DNA of 64,000 bases, taken from NCBI RefSeq assembly GCF_900105165.1, contig NZ_LT629740.1:434001-498000 (forward strand), written 5' to 3'. Source of the stretch: Mucilaginibacter mallensis. Lineage in GTDB: Bacteria > Bacteroidota > Bacteroidia > Sphingobacteriales > Sphingobacteriaceae. Under the pieces are notes generated by a model, which did not search any database, was not told the DNA's origin, and worked only from the letters and a program-made list of their open reading frames with translations. The first letter of the stretch is position 1; every line of letters starts with the position of its first letter. Below are positions 11,701 to 20,156 of this stretch, in pieces. The translations under genes and the position numbers were made by a program.

Positions 11701-12751
11701 TGCATTTAAAACACAGGATCATACCTATCAGTCGAACTTCAAATACCTGGCCGCAACCAATAGCTTTGAAAATCTTTCACCTGTAATCACCGGCGATTAC
11801 AGCATATCATATATGACATTGGCTACCGCGTTCTCCAAAACAAGCGGTATTAACAATACATCGGCTGTTTATGAAAACTTCCTGAACGATCGTAGTGAGA
11901 TCTCGACCAGGCTGGGTAAAACCAATCCAAACTCTACTGGGGTTGTTGGCGGCTTTGCCGATGGTTATGGCCCTAACTCGCAGGATGTGCTGGTGCCCGC
12001 TTTCCTGGCGGCATATACAGGTAAGGATCCATCAAAATCAAGCCTTAGCCAGTTCCCAAATATACCTATCCCCAACTGGCAGATCACCTATAGCGGCTTA
12101 GCTAAAATTCCTTTTATAAGTGAGATTTTTGATTCGTTCGATCTGAAACATGCCTATTCATCAACCTACAATGTGGGCGGCTATACCACGCTGCTGCAAT
12201 ATTCTGAAACAGATGGTAATGCGACCTCAAGGGATGTGAATAACGACTTTTTACCGCTATACCAGTTCTCGCAGATCACCATATTTGAACAGTTTGCGCC
12301 TTTATTGGGTGTTGATATGCGGTTTAAGAATAATGTAACCGCCAATTTTAGCTACTCGCAAAGCAGGGCATTGAGCTTAAGCTTATTAAACAGTCAGCTG
12401 GCACAGCAAAATGAGAACGATGTGATCTTCGGGTTTGGGTATAAAGCCAAAAACTTCAGATTCCCGTTTGGCTTGTTTAAGAATGTGATATTAAAAAACG
12501 ATCTTACCTTTAACCTTACATTCGATCTTCGCGATACCAAAACCCTCATTTACCAGCCCGATGTACTGGCCGCCCAGGTATCATCAGGCGCGCAAAATAT
12601 TACCTACCGCCCCGAAGTAGATTACTCCATCAGTCAGCGTTTTACGGTGAGTTTCTTCTATGATTCTAACATCACAAGGCCATATACTTCGCAAACCTTT
12701 ACCACATCGTTCACCAATTTTGGTTTCAACTTAAAACTGCTGTTGCAATAA
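5711..12751 (+). CDS. sprA: SprA, outer-membrane translocon of the type 9 secretion system
   Basis: A 2346-residue protein of the SprA/Sov family, the very large outer-membrane beta-barrel that passes T9SS substrates to the cell surface and is needed for gliding in Flavobacterium. The N-terminus is a signal peptide (residues 1-28, ending VFAQ). Typical SprA features include the early DPPNLVRTIEYDP stretch, long runs of alternating aromatic and Asn-rich beta strands, and an FGFNLKLLLQ C-terminus ending in a hydrophobic strand as in barrel proteins. The only usable start is a TTG at 5711: an in-frame TGA lies at 5705-5707 and the next ATG would remove the signal peptide. It follows ruvA by 23 bases and ends 2 bases before a convergent gene. 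Other T9SS core genes (gldKLMN, sprE, sprT) are not in this window. Confidence 0.95.
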   Translation: MTKTFTFKIVTLILILAAFCGQEKVFAQQSPNGKRDSTSSKAPLNLQQSNNMRLREGLFDPDPPNLVRTIEYDPVANQYIMYERVGDMLYRPPQYLTFAQYLALRERQNERDYFKKLADNYAYQSQQPGFIPQIKVRSQTFSRIFGGENIDIKAQGSANATFTGQINKNENPLFNTAQRDQFNFNFDQQIQLNVVGTIGDKLTFNTNYNTNAQFQFDNQVKMDYKGHDDDIIQEIQAGTVSMPLNTQLITGTQALFGVKTKLKFGKLTMTSILSQQRSQSKTITITNGSEQGNFKLTTDAYDANKHYFLSQYFRDNYDKALANIPIISSNINITKIEVWTTNRTNVTTNSRDILAFMDLGENKPYNTRLIQGGPSYSGLPAGSDIPGFPQQSNSLLKNLPADARLTNSNAIATYFNSTGSTDNYAKLTYARQLTSKEFTLHPQLGYISLNYPLNNDEVLAVAYQYTYNGVTYQVGEFSSDRAVNNNNPNVLYVKLLKNTLLKTNLPTWKLMMKNIYNLGAYQISPTNFKMNISRLDNNSGIAKQIMAEGKNTTGKLWIQLTDLDNLDQQQQKKPDGYFDFIEGITIDSKNGFLIFPEVEPFGSDLAAKFAPGETSLVSTYVYQQLYDSTKTVAQQFYPQLNRYVIQGTYTSQGGSEYQLNATNIPQGSVIVTAGATKLVEGNDFTVDYNAGTIRILNQAILSSGVPITVNLENNELFGVQQKSLYGSRFDYDASPKLKLGATIMHLTEQPISQNEAVGDESISNTIWGFDGHYSSDSRLLTRLVDKIPFIHTKAPSSINLSGEFAQLLPGTPSVLNYAGSKNGTAYLDDFENSQSDIDLKSAISWQISGTPQLFPESQRFNDLSYGFHRARLAFYNIDPIFYTSSSIPVSRAELSKPYVREVLETEVFPFKQSVTGQPLVLPTLDLAFYPKVRGPYNYTTTGINSDGTLQTPANNWGGMMRAISTTDFEALNVGYIEFWVLDPFINNKNSGYLYFDLGSISEDILKDGRKSLENGLPVNGDYSTVDTTAWGRVAKLQPVVDAFDNDPNARALQDVGLDGLNDADERAKFGTVVQRVKAVVSPQAATDFANDPSTDNYQYYQGPKLDQAGAGILQRYSQYNGTDGNSKTAQQSQALLGLQTSASTSLPDAEDIDRDNNMSTDDEYFEYKVPINPQNLVVGQGFVNDKVTSSVKLANGVTQSYTWYQFRIPINSYQAAIGGIQDFKSIRFIRMYMTGFADTSILRFATLQLVRGDWRAYNSDNTAANVIADPAIVNPVPDGSTMVVGTVNIEENGNRVPIPYVVPPGIQRQTNYTGINANTKLNEQSLSLTVTNLHDGYSQTAFKTFNNDLRNYKHLQMFIHAEALPTQQLKDNDLSAFIRLGIDYVDNYYECEIPLQVTQPGSTNPNSIWPAANQLDLELSVLTNAKLARNNARYKGQPWPLNIPYTVTVGIYKITIMGQPDLSRLSTVMLGVRNPYKLNNPTNDDGLQKSGIVWFDELRLTDFNERKGWSAIAKADVKLADFADITVSGSKTTAGFGTLDSKIGDRTLDNTQSYDISANVELGKFFPDKSGVHIPTYINVSNQTSMPLYDPASPDIELSQTLKAATSTKQKDSIKNAAEDYTERKSINFTNVHIAKTNPATPNRVWDIDNFNATYAFTDMEHHDFNTVTDFEKTYRFALAYNYAIKPKYISPFAKIIKNNLLTIFKDINFNLMPSRLNFSIDFDRFDSQTTLRNNDPTNIIPIPTTYNNTFNITRVFGVGWNLTKSLTLNIDATNLSTVDEPQGPLTGLNRDTLWNNLKHLGRTINYNHTVALTWAVPINKLPYMDWVTANFSYNTQFTWMAQPGFSIDDPQFEVGNSIQNRRTIEFDPTFNFITLYNKFPLLRRAQKGEGMSKLSKVLLGLLTSVKSLNATYTQTQGTYLPGYLPQSTIFGEDPSYSAPGIGFLLGSQADLRPQAIAKGWISSDTLQNQLYVQSYNSDLHFSSTLEPIPGLRILLTAFKTQDHTYQSNFKYLAATNSFENLSPVITGDYSISYMTLATAFSKTSGINNTSAVYENFLNDRSEISTRLGKTNPNSTGVVGGFADGYGPNSQDVLVPAFLAAYTGKDPSKSSLSQFPNIPIPNWQITYSGLAKIPFISEIFDSFDLKHAYSSTYNVGGYTTLLQYSETDGNATSRDVNNDFLPLYQFSQITIFEQFAPLLGVDMRFKNNVTANFSYSQSRALSLSLLNSQLAQQNENDVIFGFGYKAKNFRFPFGLFKNVILKNDLTFNLTFDLRDTKTLIYQPDVLAAQVSSGAQNITYRPEVDYSISQRFTVSFFYDSNITRPYTSQTFTTSFTNFGFNLKLLLQ

Positions 12752-12753
12752 AT

Positions 12754-14541
12754 TTATTGCTGCAATTCCTTTTCGCGCTGCTTTTCGGCACGGCGCTGTT
12801 GTCTTAACGCCTTTTTGGTGAGGCGTTCCTGCTTTTTCTGCGCGTTATTATTTTTCATTGCGGCAATGGCTTCTATAGTTTTTTTATCAAGCCCTGCCGA
12901 TGGCTTTATACCGCTGAACAGGGTTTGCCATACCGTTTTAAAGAAAGGGAAATTATCAGGCCGAACGAAAGTAACATTAAATGTACGGGGGGCACCGCCT
13001 ATTTTATCCGGATTATCGTGCTTAAGGATAAACAGGTTGGCGTAAAACGTTTCAATTATCTTGCTCTTAAGTCCATAAGTGGAGTCGGGTTTTAATAGTT
13101 TTACCTTCAGATCATTGTACAACAGAGCCAGGTGTCCTTTTGATATTTTACTGCTGCCCTTTATATCAAAGCTAAGGTCCTTTATAGTTCCCGATGTGAT
13201 CTTAACCATAGCCAATGGCATAGTTGCCGGGTTAATATCTGTTAGCTTCATCGGCCCTAAATTTCCTTTATAACTAAAGGCGGCATCCTTATCCGTTAAA
13301 TTAAAGTTGAACAGCACATTTAGCCTACCCCTGTTCATAAAATAGGAGTTTAAGTATATCGTGCTAATATTATTCTTTGCAAGGGCATCTTTATTATTGG
13401 TTACATTTAAAGCGGTGCCGGTTGTATTATTAAAGGTAATGGTACCGGTTTGATTTGATTTTTTATTGAACTCGCTGTAAGCAATATTGTATCTTTTTAT
13501 CTGGATGGTATCAACTTTAATATCGGTAGTAAAGCTGCTTAAAGCCACATTCGGAAAGCTTTTTGTTTTATCTGCATCAGGATCTTTAGCACCCTTAGGG
13601 TTGCTGAAAACAGATAACATGCCCCCCTTTACCATTATTTTTGATGCCGATACTTTACGGTATTTATGATAGCCCAGGTAATCAAAATGGTTGAGTTGTA
13701 TCGTATCTATCCCCAGGTCGTAACGAGTTTGATGGCTCTTGTTAAAAAAATCATTCGCTTTAATGGGCGTTAACCTAAAGCCCTCAACATTCAGCTGCGA
13801 GGTTAGGGTTGATAGTTTAAGATGGTTTATTTTATAGGTATATAAACCATTTGGCGTTTGGCCCGTATAGTTATTTACCTCAAACACTATCTCCTTACAA
13901 TAAAGCTGTCGCGATTTATCCGTTTGTGTAGCAGAATCTATCAATAGATCACTGGCACTCAGGTTCATCTCCTTTAGCTCGGATATGGCCACTTTATTGC
14001 CTGAGTAATCCCTGTATTTCAGCTTTACATCATTTAAATAGATGGCCCCTATACGAATAGATTTAAGGCTCTTTGAGATCATTTCCCATGGAGTGCGACG
14101 GTCCTTAATTACAGTATCGCGGGTATGGTTCAGTTGATAACTTACATTCAGTTCCGGGCTGCTCAAAATTATCTCCCCGATATTAAGCTTGTGATGAAAG
14201 TATAATTGAAGCGGGTGGATATTATTAAGTATCAGCCTCCGTAAATGCAGCTCAACCAGGTTATTGGGCGCTATGTTCTGCTTTTTTCTGCGGTTAAAAA
14301 CCGCCGTATCAGGCTTTAGGGTGATGTTATAAAAAATGAGCTGCCCCTTAAGCACATGCAGTTCAGCATCACTGAAATCAACATTATACAAACTATCGCT
14401 GCTGCTTAAAACAACGCTTTTTACCCGCATAGCCAGCACGGGCGACCAGTACCTGTTTATAAAAAATGATAGAATTAAAACAAGTGCTGCTATTGTTAGT
14501 AAGATAGCCGCGCCTATTTTATGATGCCTGCGTAACGCCAT
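12754..14541 (-). CDS. AsmA-like single-pass membrane protein of unknown function
   Basis: A 595-residue protein with one N-terminal membrane anchor (about residues 9-30) and a long periplasmic part made of short beta-rich segments, for example the pattern DFSDAELHVLKGQLIFYNITL and repeated phrases of the type 'IRIGAIYLNDVKLKYRDYSG'. That pattern resembles AsmA/DUF748/TamB-type proteins, a group now linked to lipid transport between membranes, but the assignment is by eye. The C-terminal 40 residues are strongly basic and helical, rich in Lys, Arg and Gln. It is convergent with sprA with only 2 bases between the stop codons, and head-to-head with miaB. Confidence 0.6.
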   Translation of the reverse strand: MALRRHHKIGAAILLTIAALVLILSFFINRYWSPVLAMRVKSVVLSSSDSLYNVDFSDAELHVLKGQLIFYNITLKPDTAVFNRRKKQNIAPNNLVELHLRRLILNNIHPLQLYFHHKLNIGEIILSSPELNVSYQLNHTRDTVIKDRRTPWEMISKSLKSIRIGAIYLNDVKLKYRDYSGNKVAISELKEMNLSASDLLIDSATQTDKSRQLYCKEIVFEVNNYTGQTPNGLYTYKINHLKLSTLTSQLNVEGFRLTPIKANDFFNKSHQTRYDLGIDTIQLNHFDYLGYHKYRKVSASKIMVKGGMLSVFSNPKGAKDPDADKTKSFPNVALSSFTTDIKVDTIQIKRYNIAYSEFNKKSNQTGTITFNNTTGTALNVTNNKDALAKNNISTIYLNSYFMNRGRLNVLFNFNLTDKDAAFSYKGNLGPMKLTDINPATMPLAMVKITSGTIKDLSFDIKGSSKISKGHLALLYNDLKVKLLKPDSTYGLKSKIIETFYANLFILKHDNPDKIGGAPRTFNVTFVRPDNFPFFKTVWQTLFSGIKPSAGLDKKTIEAIAAMKNNNAQKKQERLTKKALRQQRRAEKQREKELQQ

Positions 14542-14735
14542 TCTTTAGTTTTTACTTTTGATATGTTTCTTTTATTCCCTTTTGGCGTTCTTATTTTTAT
14601 AGCGGCTTTGTATTAGCTCCGGCTTAAAGTTAGCCTTTATACGTATTATTATACTTATTGGTATATCCTTATAACAACAAAATATACATTTTGTTAAATG
14701 CTGACAATCTGTCACGCTATAATTTAAATTTTATG

Positions 14736-14743
14736 TATTTTTG
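14736..14743 (+). promoter_or_regulatory. Candidate -7 element (TATTTTTG) for miaB
   Basis: Exact TAnnTTTG match 24 bases ahead of ATG 14768. Transcription from it would start around 14748-14750, downstream of the alternative TTG start at 14741, which argues that translation starts at the ATG. Confidence 0.5.
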
Positions 14744-14767
14744 CAAACTAATTTTGTTAAAAATACG

Positions 14768-16339
14768 ATGGATTTATTAATTCCGGATAAAACACATGAT
14801 GAGAGCAGGCAAGGTGAGGCTTTATTGTTAGAACCGGTTGCCGGAAAAAATAACGGACGCAAACTATACATTGAAAGTTATGGCTGCGCCATGAATTTTT
14901 CTGACAGTGAAATAGTTGCATCTATTTTGCAGGATAAAGGATTTGAAACCACAACAGATTTTAACAATGCCGATGTGGTATTGATAAACACCTGTTCCAT
15001 CCGCGAGAATGCCGAACAACGTGTGCGCAACCGCTTAAAGGAGTTTACCGTAGCCAAGGTTAAAAACCCCGGTATGGTAGTTGGTGTGCTGGGTTGTATG
15101 GCCGAGCGCTTAAAATCAAAATTTTTAGAAGAAGAAAAACTGGTAGATGTAGTGGTTGGCCCTGATGCCTACCGCGACCTGCCCGGCCTTATAGAGCGTG
15201 TTGACGATGGACAAAAAGCCGTAAACGTATTGCTATCCCGTGAGGAAACTTATGCGGATATTAGCCCGGTGCGCTTAAACAGCAATGGCATAAACGCCTT
15301 TGTATCCATTATGCGTGGCTGCGATAATATGTGCTCGTTCTGCGTAGTGCCATTTACACGTGGCCGTGAGCGCAGCCGCGAGCCGCTATCAATAGTAGCT
15401 GAATGCACCGATCTGTTTAACCGTGGCTACCGCGAGGTTACCTTATTGGGCCAAAATGTTGACTCCTACAAATGGAACCCGGAGAAACAGAATGCTAAAG
15501 CAGAAGACCAAAAACCCATAATGGGTATGGACCTGCTGGAGAAAGTACTTTCATCAGGCGAGGACCTGGGCGAAACACAGGATCAGGCTTTGGAAGAAGT
15601 TAAGGAAGGGGTAACCTTTGCTAACCTTTTAGAGATGGTTGCAGAGATCAGCCCTGAATTGAGGATCCGCTTTTCAACCTCGCATCCAAAAGATATTACT
15701 GATGATGTATTGTACACCATGAAGGCGTATGATAACATTTGCAAATATATTCACCTGCCGGTACAATCGGGTAATACCCGTGTACTGAAACTGATGAACC
15801 GTACTTATAGTCGTGATTGGTATATCGACAGGATCAACGCTATTCGTCGGATCATCCCTGAATGTGCGATATCAACCGATGTAATAACAGGTTTTTGCAG
15901 CGAAACAGAAGAAGAACACCAGGATACCTTAAGCATGATGGATTATGTGCAATACTATTTTGCCTACATGTTCATGTACTCCGAAAGGCCCGGAACATTA
16001 GCCGCAAAACGTTATGCAGATGACATTCCGGAGGCAGTAAAGCACCAGCGCTTAAAAGAGGTGGTGGCTAAACAGCAGGAACATTCACACGCGCGTTTAA
16101 AACAGCTGGTTGGCACAACGCAAAAAGTACTGATAGAAGGTTTCTCTAAAAAATCAGACAAAGATTACAGCGGCAGAAGCGATCAAAATACGGTAGTAGT
16201 TTTCCCGGTAGGCGAAGGTTACAAACCGGGGCAGTATGTGAATGTACATATTGACAGATGTACCACTGCTACTTTAATTGGAACAGTGAGCCCCAAACCC
16301 CCTGAAGGGGAGTTACGCCGTGTGGCAATGGGGATATAA
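14768..16339 (+). CDS. miaB: tRNA-2-methylthio-N6-dimethylallyladenosine synthase MiaB
   Basis: Radical-SAM methylthiotransferase that adds a methylthio group to i6A37 of tRNAs. The N-terminal UPF0004 domain shows the three Fe-S cysteines in [18 protein letters not shown] and GCMAER. The radical SAM cluster motif is [10 protein letters not shown] (CxxxCxxC), and the C-terminal TRAM domain covers roughly the last 75 residues. At 523 residues it is longer than the usual 440-475. The excess comes from an insertion of about 45 acidic, low-complexity residues between DSYKW and VTFANLL within the radical SAM domain, and from a C-terminal tail ([16 protein letters not shown]) encoded by a GC-rich repeat. 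ATG 14768 is preferred over TTG 14741 because of the promoter position. First gene of the run leading to secG. Confidence 0.95.
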   Translation: MDLLIPDKTHDESRQGEALLLEPVAGKNNGRKLYIESYGCAMNFSDSEIVASILQDKGFETTTDFNNADVVLINTCSIRENAEQRVRNRLKEFTVAKVKNPGMVVGVLGCMAERLKSKFLEEEKLVDVVVGPDAYRDLPGLIERVDDGQKAVNVLLSREETYADISPVRLNSNGINAFVSIMRGCDNMCSFCVVPFTRGRERSREPLSIVAECTDLFNRGYREVTLLGQNVDSYKWNPEKQNAKAEDQKPIMGMDLLEKVLSSGEDLGETQDQALEEVKEGVTFANLLEMVAEISPELRIRFSTSHPKDITDDVLYTMKAYDNICKYIHLPVQSGNTRVLKLMNRTYSRDWYIDRINAIRRIIPECAISTDVITGFCSETEEEHQDTLSMMDYVQYYFAYMFMYSERPGTLAAKRYADDIPEAVKHQRLKEVVAKQQEHSHARLKQLVGTTQKVLIEGFSKKSDKDYSGRSDQNTVVVFPVGEGYKPGQYVNVHIDRCTTATLIGTVSPKPPEGELRRVAMGI

Positions 16340-16385
16340 ATTAATAATTAACTAACTAACTAACTCCCCCTTTAGGGGGTCGGGG
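16291..16385. repeat. Inverted GC-rich repeat pair spanning the miaB 3' end
   Basis: The 24-base arms 16291-16314 (inside the end of miaB) and 16362-16385 (just before the next ATG) are near-perfect inverted copies built on CCCCCTnAAGGGG. The sequence supplies the last miaB codons and ends 3 bases before the start codon of the sigma54 activator, so it could fold in the mRNA and affect coupling of the two genes. Confidence 0.75.
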
Positions 16386-16388
16386 GGT

Positions 16389-17624
16389 ATGGAAATACAA
16401 GAAATTAAACAACGCTTCGGCATTATTGGCAATTCGCCTTTATTGAACCGGGCAATAAATATAGCCAACCAGGTAGCACCTACTGATATCTCGGTACTGA
16501 TTACCGGCGAAAGCGGTAGTGGTAAAGAAGTGTTTTCACACATCATACACCAGATGAGCCCGCGTAAGCATGGGCCGTTCATCGCGGTTAACTGCGGTGC
16601 TATACCTGAGGGCACTATCGATTCTGAATTATTCGGTCACGAAAAAGGTGCCTATACCGGCGCGGTTGGCGAACGTAAAGGGTACTTTGAAACGGTAAAC
16701 GGCGGTACCATATTTTTAGATGAAATTGCCGAAATGCCGTTGGGTACACAAGCACGTTTACTGCGTGTTTTGGAATCGGGTCAATACATTAAAGTTGGAT
16801 CATCCAAAGTAGAGAAAACCAATGTACGTGTTATAGCCGCTACCAATGTTGATGTATATGACGCGGTAAAAGCAGGCAGGTTCAGGGAAGATCTGTATTA
16901 TCGTTTAAATACCGTTCCGCTGCGCATACCTCCTTTGCGCGACAGGAAGGAAGATATTTTCCTGCTATTCCGGAAATTTACCTCTGATTTTACCGATAAA
17001 TACCGCACGCCGCCCATTCAACTGGACGACGATGCGCAGCAGATCCTGATCAATTATTCATGGCCCGGTAACGTTAGGCAACTAAAAAATATGGCCGAGC
17101 AATTAGCTGTGCTGGAAACCGACCGCATTATTACTGGTCCAACCCTGCTTACCTACATCCCGCAGGAAGTAAGCGGCAGAAATTTGCCTATGCGGATAGA
17201 TCAGCAAAAAGAGGATTTCTCCGAACGCGATATATTATACAAGGTATTGTTTGATATGAAGCGCGATATGGTGGAGCTTAAAAAACTGGTAGCCGAGATT
17301 GTAGAACACGGAGGTGTATCACCAAATTTTGCCAACCACTCCCAGGCCATAAACCAGCTTTACCGCGATATTGAATTACCCGGTAATCCAGAGGCACAAT
17401 TTACGCTGCAACAACCCGTTAATAACAATAATAACAAACCCGACTCATTCAATATAACGCACGATCATGAGGAAGTGGAAGAATCGTTATCATTAGTTGA
17501 AAAAGAATCGGACCTTATACGCAAGGCATTAAAAAAACACAAAGGCAAACGCAAGCTTGCCGCTAATGAACTGGGTATATCAGAACGTACATTGTACAGG
17601 AAAATAAAAGAATTAGATTTATAG
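16389..17624 (+). CDS. Sigma54-dependent transcriptional activator lacking a receiver domain
   Basis: An AAA+ enhancer-binding protein that remodels sigma54-RNA polymerase. The AAA+ domain begins almost at the N-terminus (residues about 10-240): Walker A GESGSGKE at 40-47, the sigma54-contact loop GAYTGA at 87-92, Walker B TIFLDEI at 107-113, and the sensor region RVIAATN. A Fis-type helix-turn-helix ends the protein (about 375-411, with KRKLAANELGISERTLYRKI). There is no response-regulator, GAF or PAS domain, so activity must be set by concentration, by a partner, or through the roughly 100-residue linker before the HTH. It lies 49 bases after miaB and 13 bases before lptE, in a run of envelope genes. 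A very similar arrangement is common in Bacteroidota from memory. Confidence 0.92.
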   Translation: MEIQEIKQRFGIIGNSPLLNRAINIANQVAPTDISVLITGESGSGKEVFSHIIHQMSPRKHGPFIAVNCGAIPEGTIDSELFGHEKGAYTGAVGERKGYFETVNGGTIFLDEIAEMPLGTQARLLRVLESGQYIKVGSSKVEKTNVRVIAATNVDVYDAVKAGRFREDLYYRLNTVPLRIPPLRDRKEDIFLLFRKFTSDFTDKYRTPPIQLDDDAQQILINYSWPGNVRQLKNMAEQLAVLETDRIITGPTLLTYIPQEVSGRNLPMRIDQQKEDFSERDILYKVLFDMKRDMVELKKLVAEIVEHGGVSPNFANHSQAINQLYRDIELPGNPEAQFTLQQPVNNNNNKPDSFNITHDHEEVEESLSLVEKESDLIRKALKKHKGKRKLAANELGISERTLYRKIKELDL

Positions 17625-17637
17625 GATAACAAGGCAG

Positions 17638-18156
17638 ATGAAGAAAATACTTGGAATTTTTGTCGCGGTGAGTTTTTTGGTTTTTGTTTTGCCCTCATGC
17701 TCCTTTACTTTAAACGGTGCTTCAACAGTAGGTTTAAAAACAATATATGTGGGCTATTTTGATAACAATGCCCCCTTTGTGGTGAGTAACCTGAGCCAGA
17801 ATTTTACTGAAGCCTTAAAGGCGCGTATACGCTCAACAACTAACCTCAACATTATACAAAATCAGCAGGCCGATGCTGTTTTAACAGGTACAATTACAGG
17901 TTACAGCATAGCTCCGGTATCAATCCAGGCTACTACGGGTAATACAGCGCCTATTGCCGGTGCATCTGCATTAACCATTACGGTTGAGGTAAAGTATGTC
18001 AACAATGTAGATAAAAAGCTGAGCTACGAACAGTCATTCAGCGAGCCCGGTAACTTTACCGGCGACCTTACCGGCAGCAAGCAGGATAACCTTATAACAA
18101 CCCTTAACCTGGCCCTCACCGAAGATATTTTTAACAAAGCCTTTGCAAGTTGGTAA
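17638..18156 (+). CDS. lptE: LptE-family LPS-assembly lipoprotein
   Basis: Likely the outer-membrane lipoprotein that plugs LptD and helps insert lipopolysaccharide at the cell surface. The 172-residue protein has a hydrophobic N-terminal signal followed by Cys21 in the context VLPSC, an acceptable but not ideal lipobox. The body (TIYVGYFDNNAP, then ADAVLTGTITGYS with alternating strands) matches the Bacteroidota LptE pattern rather than the proteobacterial one. It is 13 bases downstream of the sigma54 activator and 21 bases upstream of the next gene, so cotranscription is likely. LptD is not in the window. Family assignment is by pattern and context. Confidence 0.8.
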   Translation: MKKILGIFVAVSFLVFVLPSCSFTLNGASTVGLKTIYVGYFDNNAPFVVSNLSQNFTEALKARIRSTTNLNIIQNQQADAVLTGTITGYSIAPVSIQATTGNTAPIAGASALTITVEVKYVNNVDKKLSYEQSFSEPGNFTGDLTGSKQDNLITTLNLALTEDIFNKAFASW

Positions 18157-18177
18157 GCAATTCGTAGTTTCAACCTC

Positions 18178-19731
18178 GTGGATCAATATTTAAATAACCG
18201 GCGGACAGAACTTTTATGGGAGTTATTAGATAACCCTGCAGCTAAAGGGGCGGAGTATGCCTATAATTTACACCAGCTAGTTAAGGACTATCCGCAGAGC
18301 GGCCTCTTACAGTCATTACTTTTATATGCAGGCGATGGAGGGAATTTATCGCGCGCAACCACATACAGCAATCCGCAGTTACTATATAAGATAGTTAATG
18401 ATCCTGATGGCTTGCATACAGTTAGCCCAGATCAAATTGTTAGTCTTAAAGATACCCATCATCAGGCGGAGCCATTATTAATGCCGGATACTGGTGCGGA
18501 AAATGAATCTACGGAACAACCATCCGCAGAAACAGAACACGAGGAACTGCTCGAAAATCCTGAATACGCGGTAATACCTGTTGAAGATAATGAAACTGTT
18601 GAGCAGCAATATACTATAGATCCCAATGCCGAAGGTCAGGTACTAACTGCCGAACAGATAAGGGAAGAAGTGGCGGAAGATGAGCAGGCAATAGCCGAAG
18701 CCGCAGCAATAGCCGAAGAAGAAGCCGGGAATATAGTTGAACCGCTGATTGAGCTCGAAGAAAAAGAGCCGCAAATAGAGCATGCTATTGATGATGAGAT
18801 TTTCGACGAGATACAAAGTATCGAGGATATAAACAGATCAAATGCAGACGATGAGTATGACGAAGATGAGGTGTATGATGAGATACAGGGCATAGAAGGT
18901 ATAAACCTGTCGAACATACGTTATGATACGCCGAGCCATAAAGAGCCCGAGCCTGTAGCTGATGATACCCCGGACGTGCCTGTTGTTGAAAACGAAGAAA
19001 CTACCGATACCGGCCGTAAGCAAAACCTGAACCGGGAAGAAGAAAAACTGATACTGGGTAATATTGCTGCCAGCGATTTCTTTGTTTTTGATCGCGCCTT
19101 TGGCGATAAGAAAAAAACAAACACGGATGTTACGATAGACAAGTCGCAACCAGCAGCTGAGCCATTCAAACCTTATGCGCATAATATCCCTGCTAAGTTT
19201 GTTAACAACAAAAGGGTATCAAAGTATAATGATGATAAAATGCCTTTCAGTTTTTTATGGTGGTTAAATAAAACCCGTAAAGAGCACTCCGGTATATATC
19301 AGCCTTATGTTGAGTTTACGCTTGACACTACACAAAGCATAAAGGAAACGCCGCCTGCTGATGAATTGCAGCAGCAGTATGTTGAAAATATTTTTCACCT
19401 TACTTCGGTAGAGGAATTGGACAGGAGCACCGGTCTTATACCGGTTGAGTTTGATTCCAAACGCAAGGAGGATGTTATAATTGAACGCTTTATGCAGGAA
19501 GCGCCACAAATAAAGCCGCAAACCAGCGAGAAACTGGATAATGAGAATAAAGCCCGGAAGAGTTCGGAAGACAAGGATGAGTTGGTGACAGAAACTTTGG
19601 CGGGAATTTATGCCGACCAAATGCTGTACCATAAAGCTATTGCAGCCTATAAAAAATTGATGTTGAAATTTCCGGAAAAAAGCCGTTACTTTGCAAGCCA
19701 AATTGAAGAGTTAGAAAAGAAAACTAATTAA
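18178..19731 (+). CDS. Acidic TPR-containing protein of unknown function
   Basis: Not recognised beyond its architecture. The 517-residue protein starts at a GTG; no better start gives the conserved-looking helical N-terminus (MDQYLNNRRTELLWELL). Residues about 1-75 are helical and TPR-like, about 100-300 are very acidic and probably disordered with runs of Glu, Asp and Ala, and the last 45 residues carry a recognisable TPR unit (TLAGIYADQMLYHKAIAAY). There is no signal peptide or membrane segment, so it is probably cytoplasmic. It sits between lptE and secG with short spacers of 21 and 9 bases, a position that suggests a link to envelope biogenesis or secretion, but only by context. Confidence 0.7.
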   Translation: MDQYLNNRRTELLWELLDNPAAKGAEYAYNLHQLVKDYPQSGLLQSLLLYAGDGGNLSRATTYSNPQLLYKIVNDPDGLHTVSPDQIVSLKDTHHQAEPLLMPDTGAENESTEQPSAETEHEELLENPEYAVIPVEDNETVEQQYTIDPNAEGQVLTAEQIREEVAEDEQAIAEAAAIAEEEAGNIVEPLIELEEKEPQIEHAIDDEIFDEIQSIEDINRSNADDEYDEDEVYDEIQGIEGINLSNIRYDTPSHKEPEPVADDTPDVPVVENEETTDTGRKQNLNREEEKLILGNIAASDFFVFDRAFGDKKKTNTDVTIDKSQPAAEPFKPYAHNIPAKFVNNKRVSKYNDDKMPFSFLWWLNKTRKEHSGIYQPYVEFTLDTTQSIKETPPADELQQQYVENIFHLTSVEELDRSTGLIPVEFDSKRKEDVIIERFMQEAPQIKPQTSEKLDNENKARKSSEDKDELVTETLAGIYADQMLYHKAIAAYKKLMLKFPEKSRYFASQIEELEKKTN

Positions 19732-19740
19732 TATAAAGAA

Positions 19741-20106
19741 ATGTACATTTTATTGTTGATCGTTGTTATCATAGTTTGTATCCTTTTAGGATTCATTGTT
19801 TTAGTACAAAACCCAAAAGGCGGAGGCTTGTCCTCAAATTTCTCAAGCTCATCACAATTAATGGGCGTGCAAAAAACCGGCGACTTTTTAGAAAAAGGCA
19901 CATGGATTTTAGCTATAACACTGATGGTTTTATCATTGGCTATTAACGTTGGTGTAAAACGTGGTGTAGCAGCTTCTGATGATTCAAACAAACAATTGCA
20001 TGAGGCTATACAAAAAGCTTCGAAACCGGCAAGCACAGGTGCTGCGCCAACTGCATTGCCTCCTGTTCAACAGCCACAACCGCAAACAACTCCTCCTTCA
20101 AAATAA
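19741..20106 (+). CDS. secG: Preprotein translocase subunit SecG
   Basis: Small auxiliary subunit of the SecYEG channel in the inner membrane. The 121-residue protein has two membrane segments (about 1-22 and 55-73) joined by the typical loop with [20 protein letters not shown], which is diagnostic. The C-terminal tail (about 85-121) is rich in Ala, Pro and Gln and is variable in the family. It is the last gene before a strong intrinsic terminator, closing the miaB-secG run. Confidence 0.96.
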   Translation: MYILLLIVVIIVCILLGFIVLVQNPKGGGLSSNFSSSSQLMGVQKTGDFLEKGTWILAITLMVLSLAINVGVKRGVAASDDSNKQLHEAIQKASKPASTGAAPTALPPVQQPQPQTTPPSK

Positions 20107-20125
20107 CGGAGCGTATAAAATATTT

Positions 20126-20156
20126 AAAGGCCCTGGTAATTTACCGGGGCCTTTTT
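20126..20156 (+). terminator. Intrinsic terminator after secG
   Basis: A hairpin with arms AAAGGCCCTGGTAA and TTACCGGGGCCTTT (one G-T type mismatch) is followed by a T run, 20 bases after the secG stop. It ends the miaB-secG transcript and separates it from groES. Confidence 0.9.
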
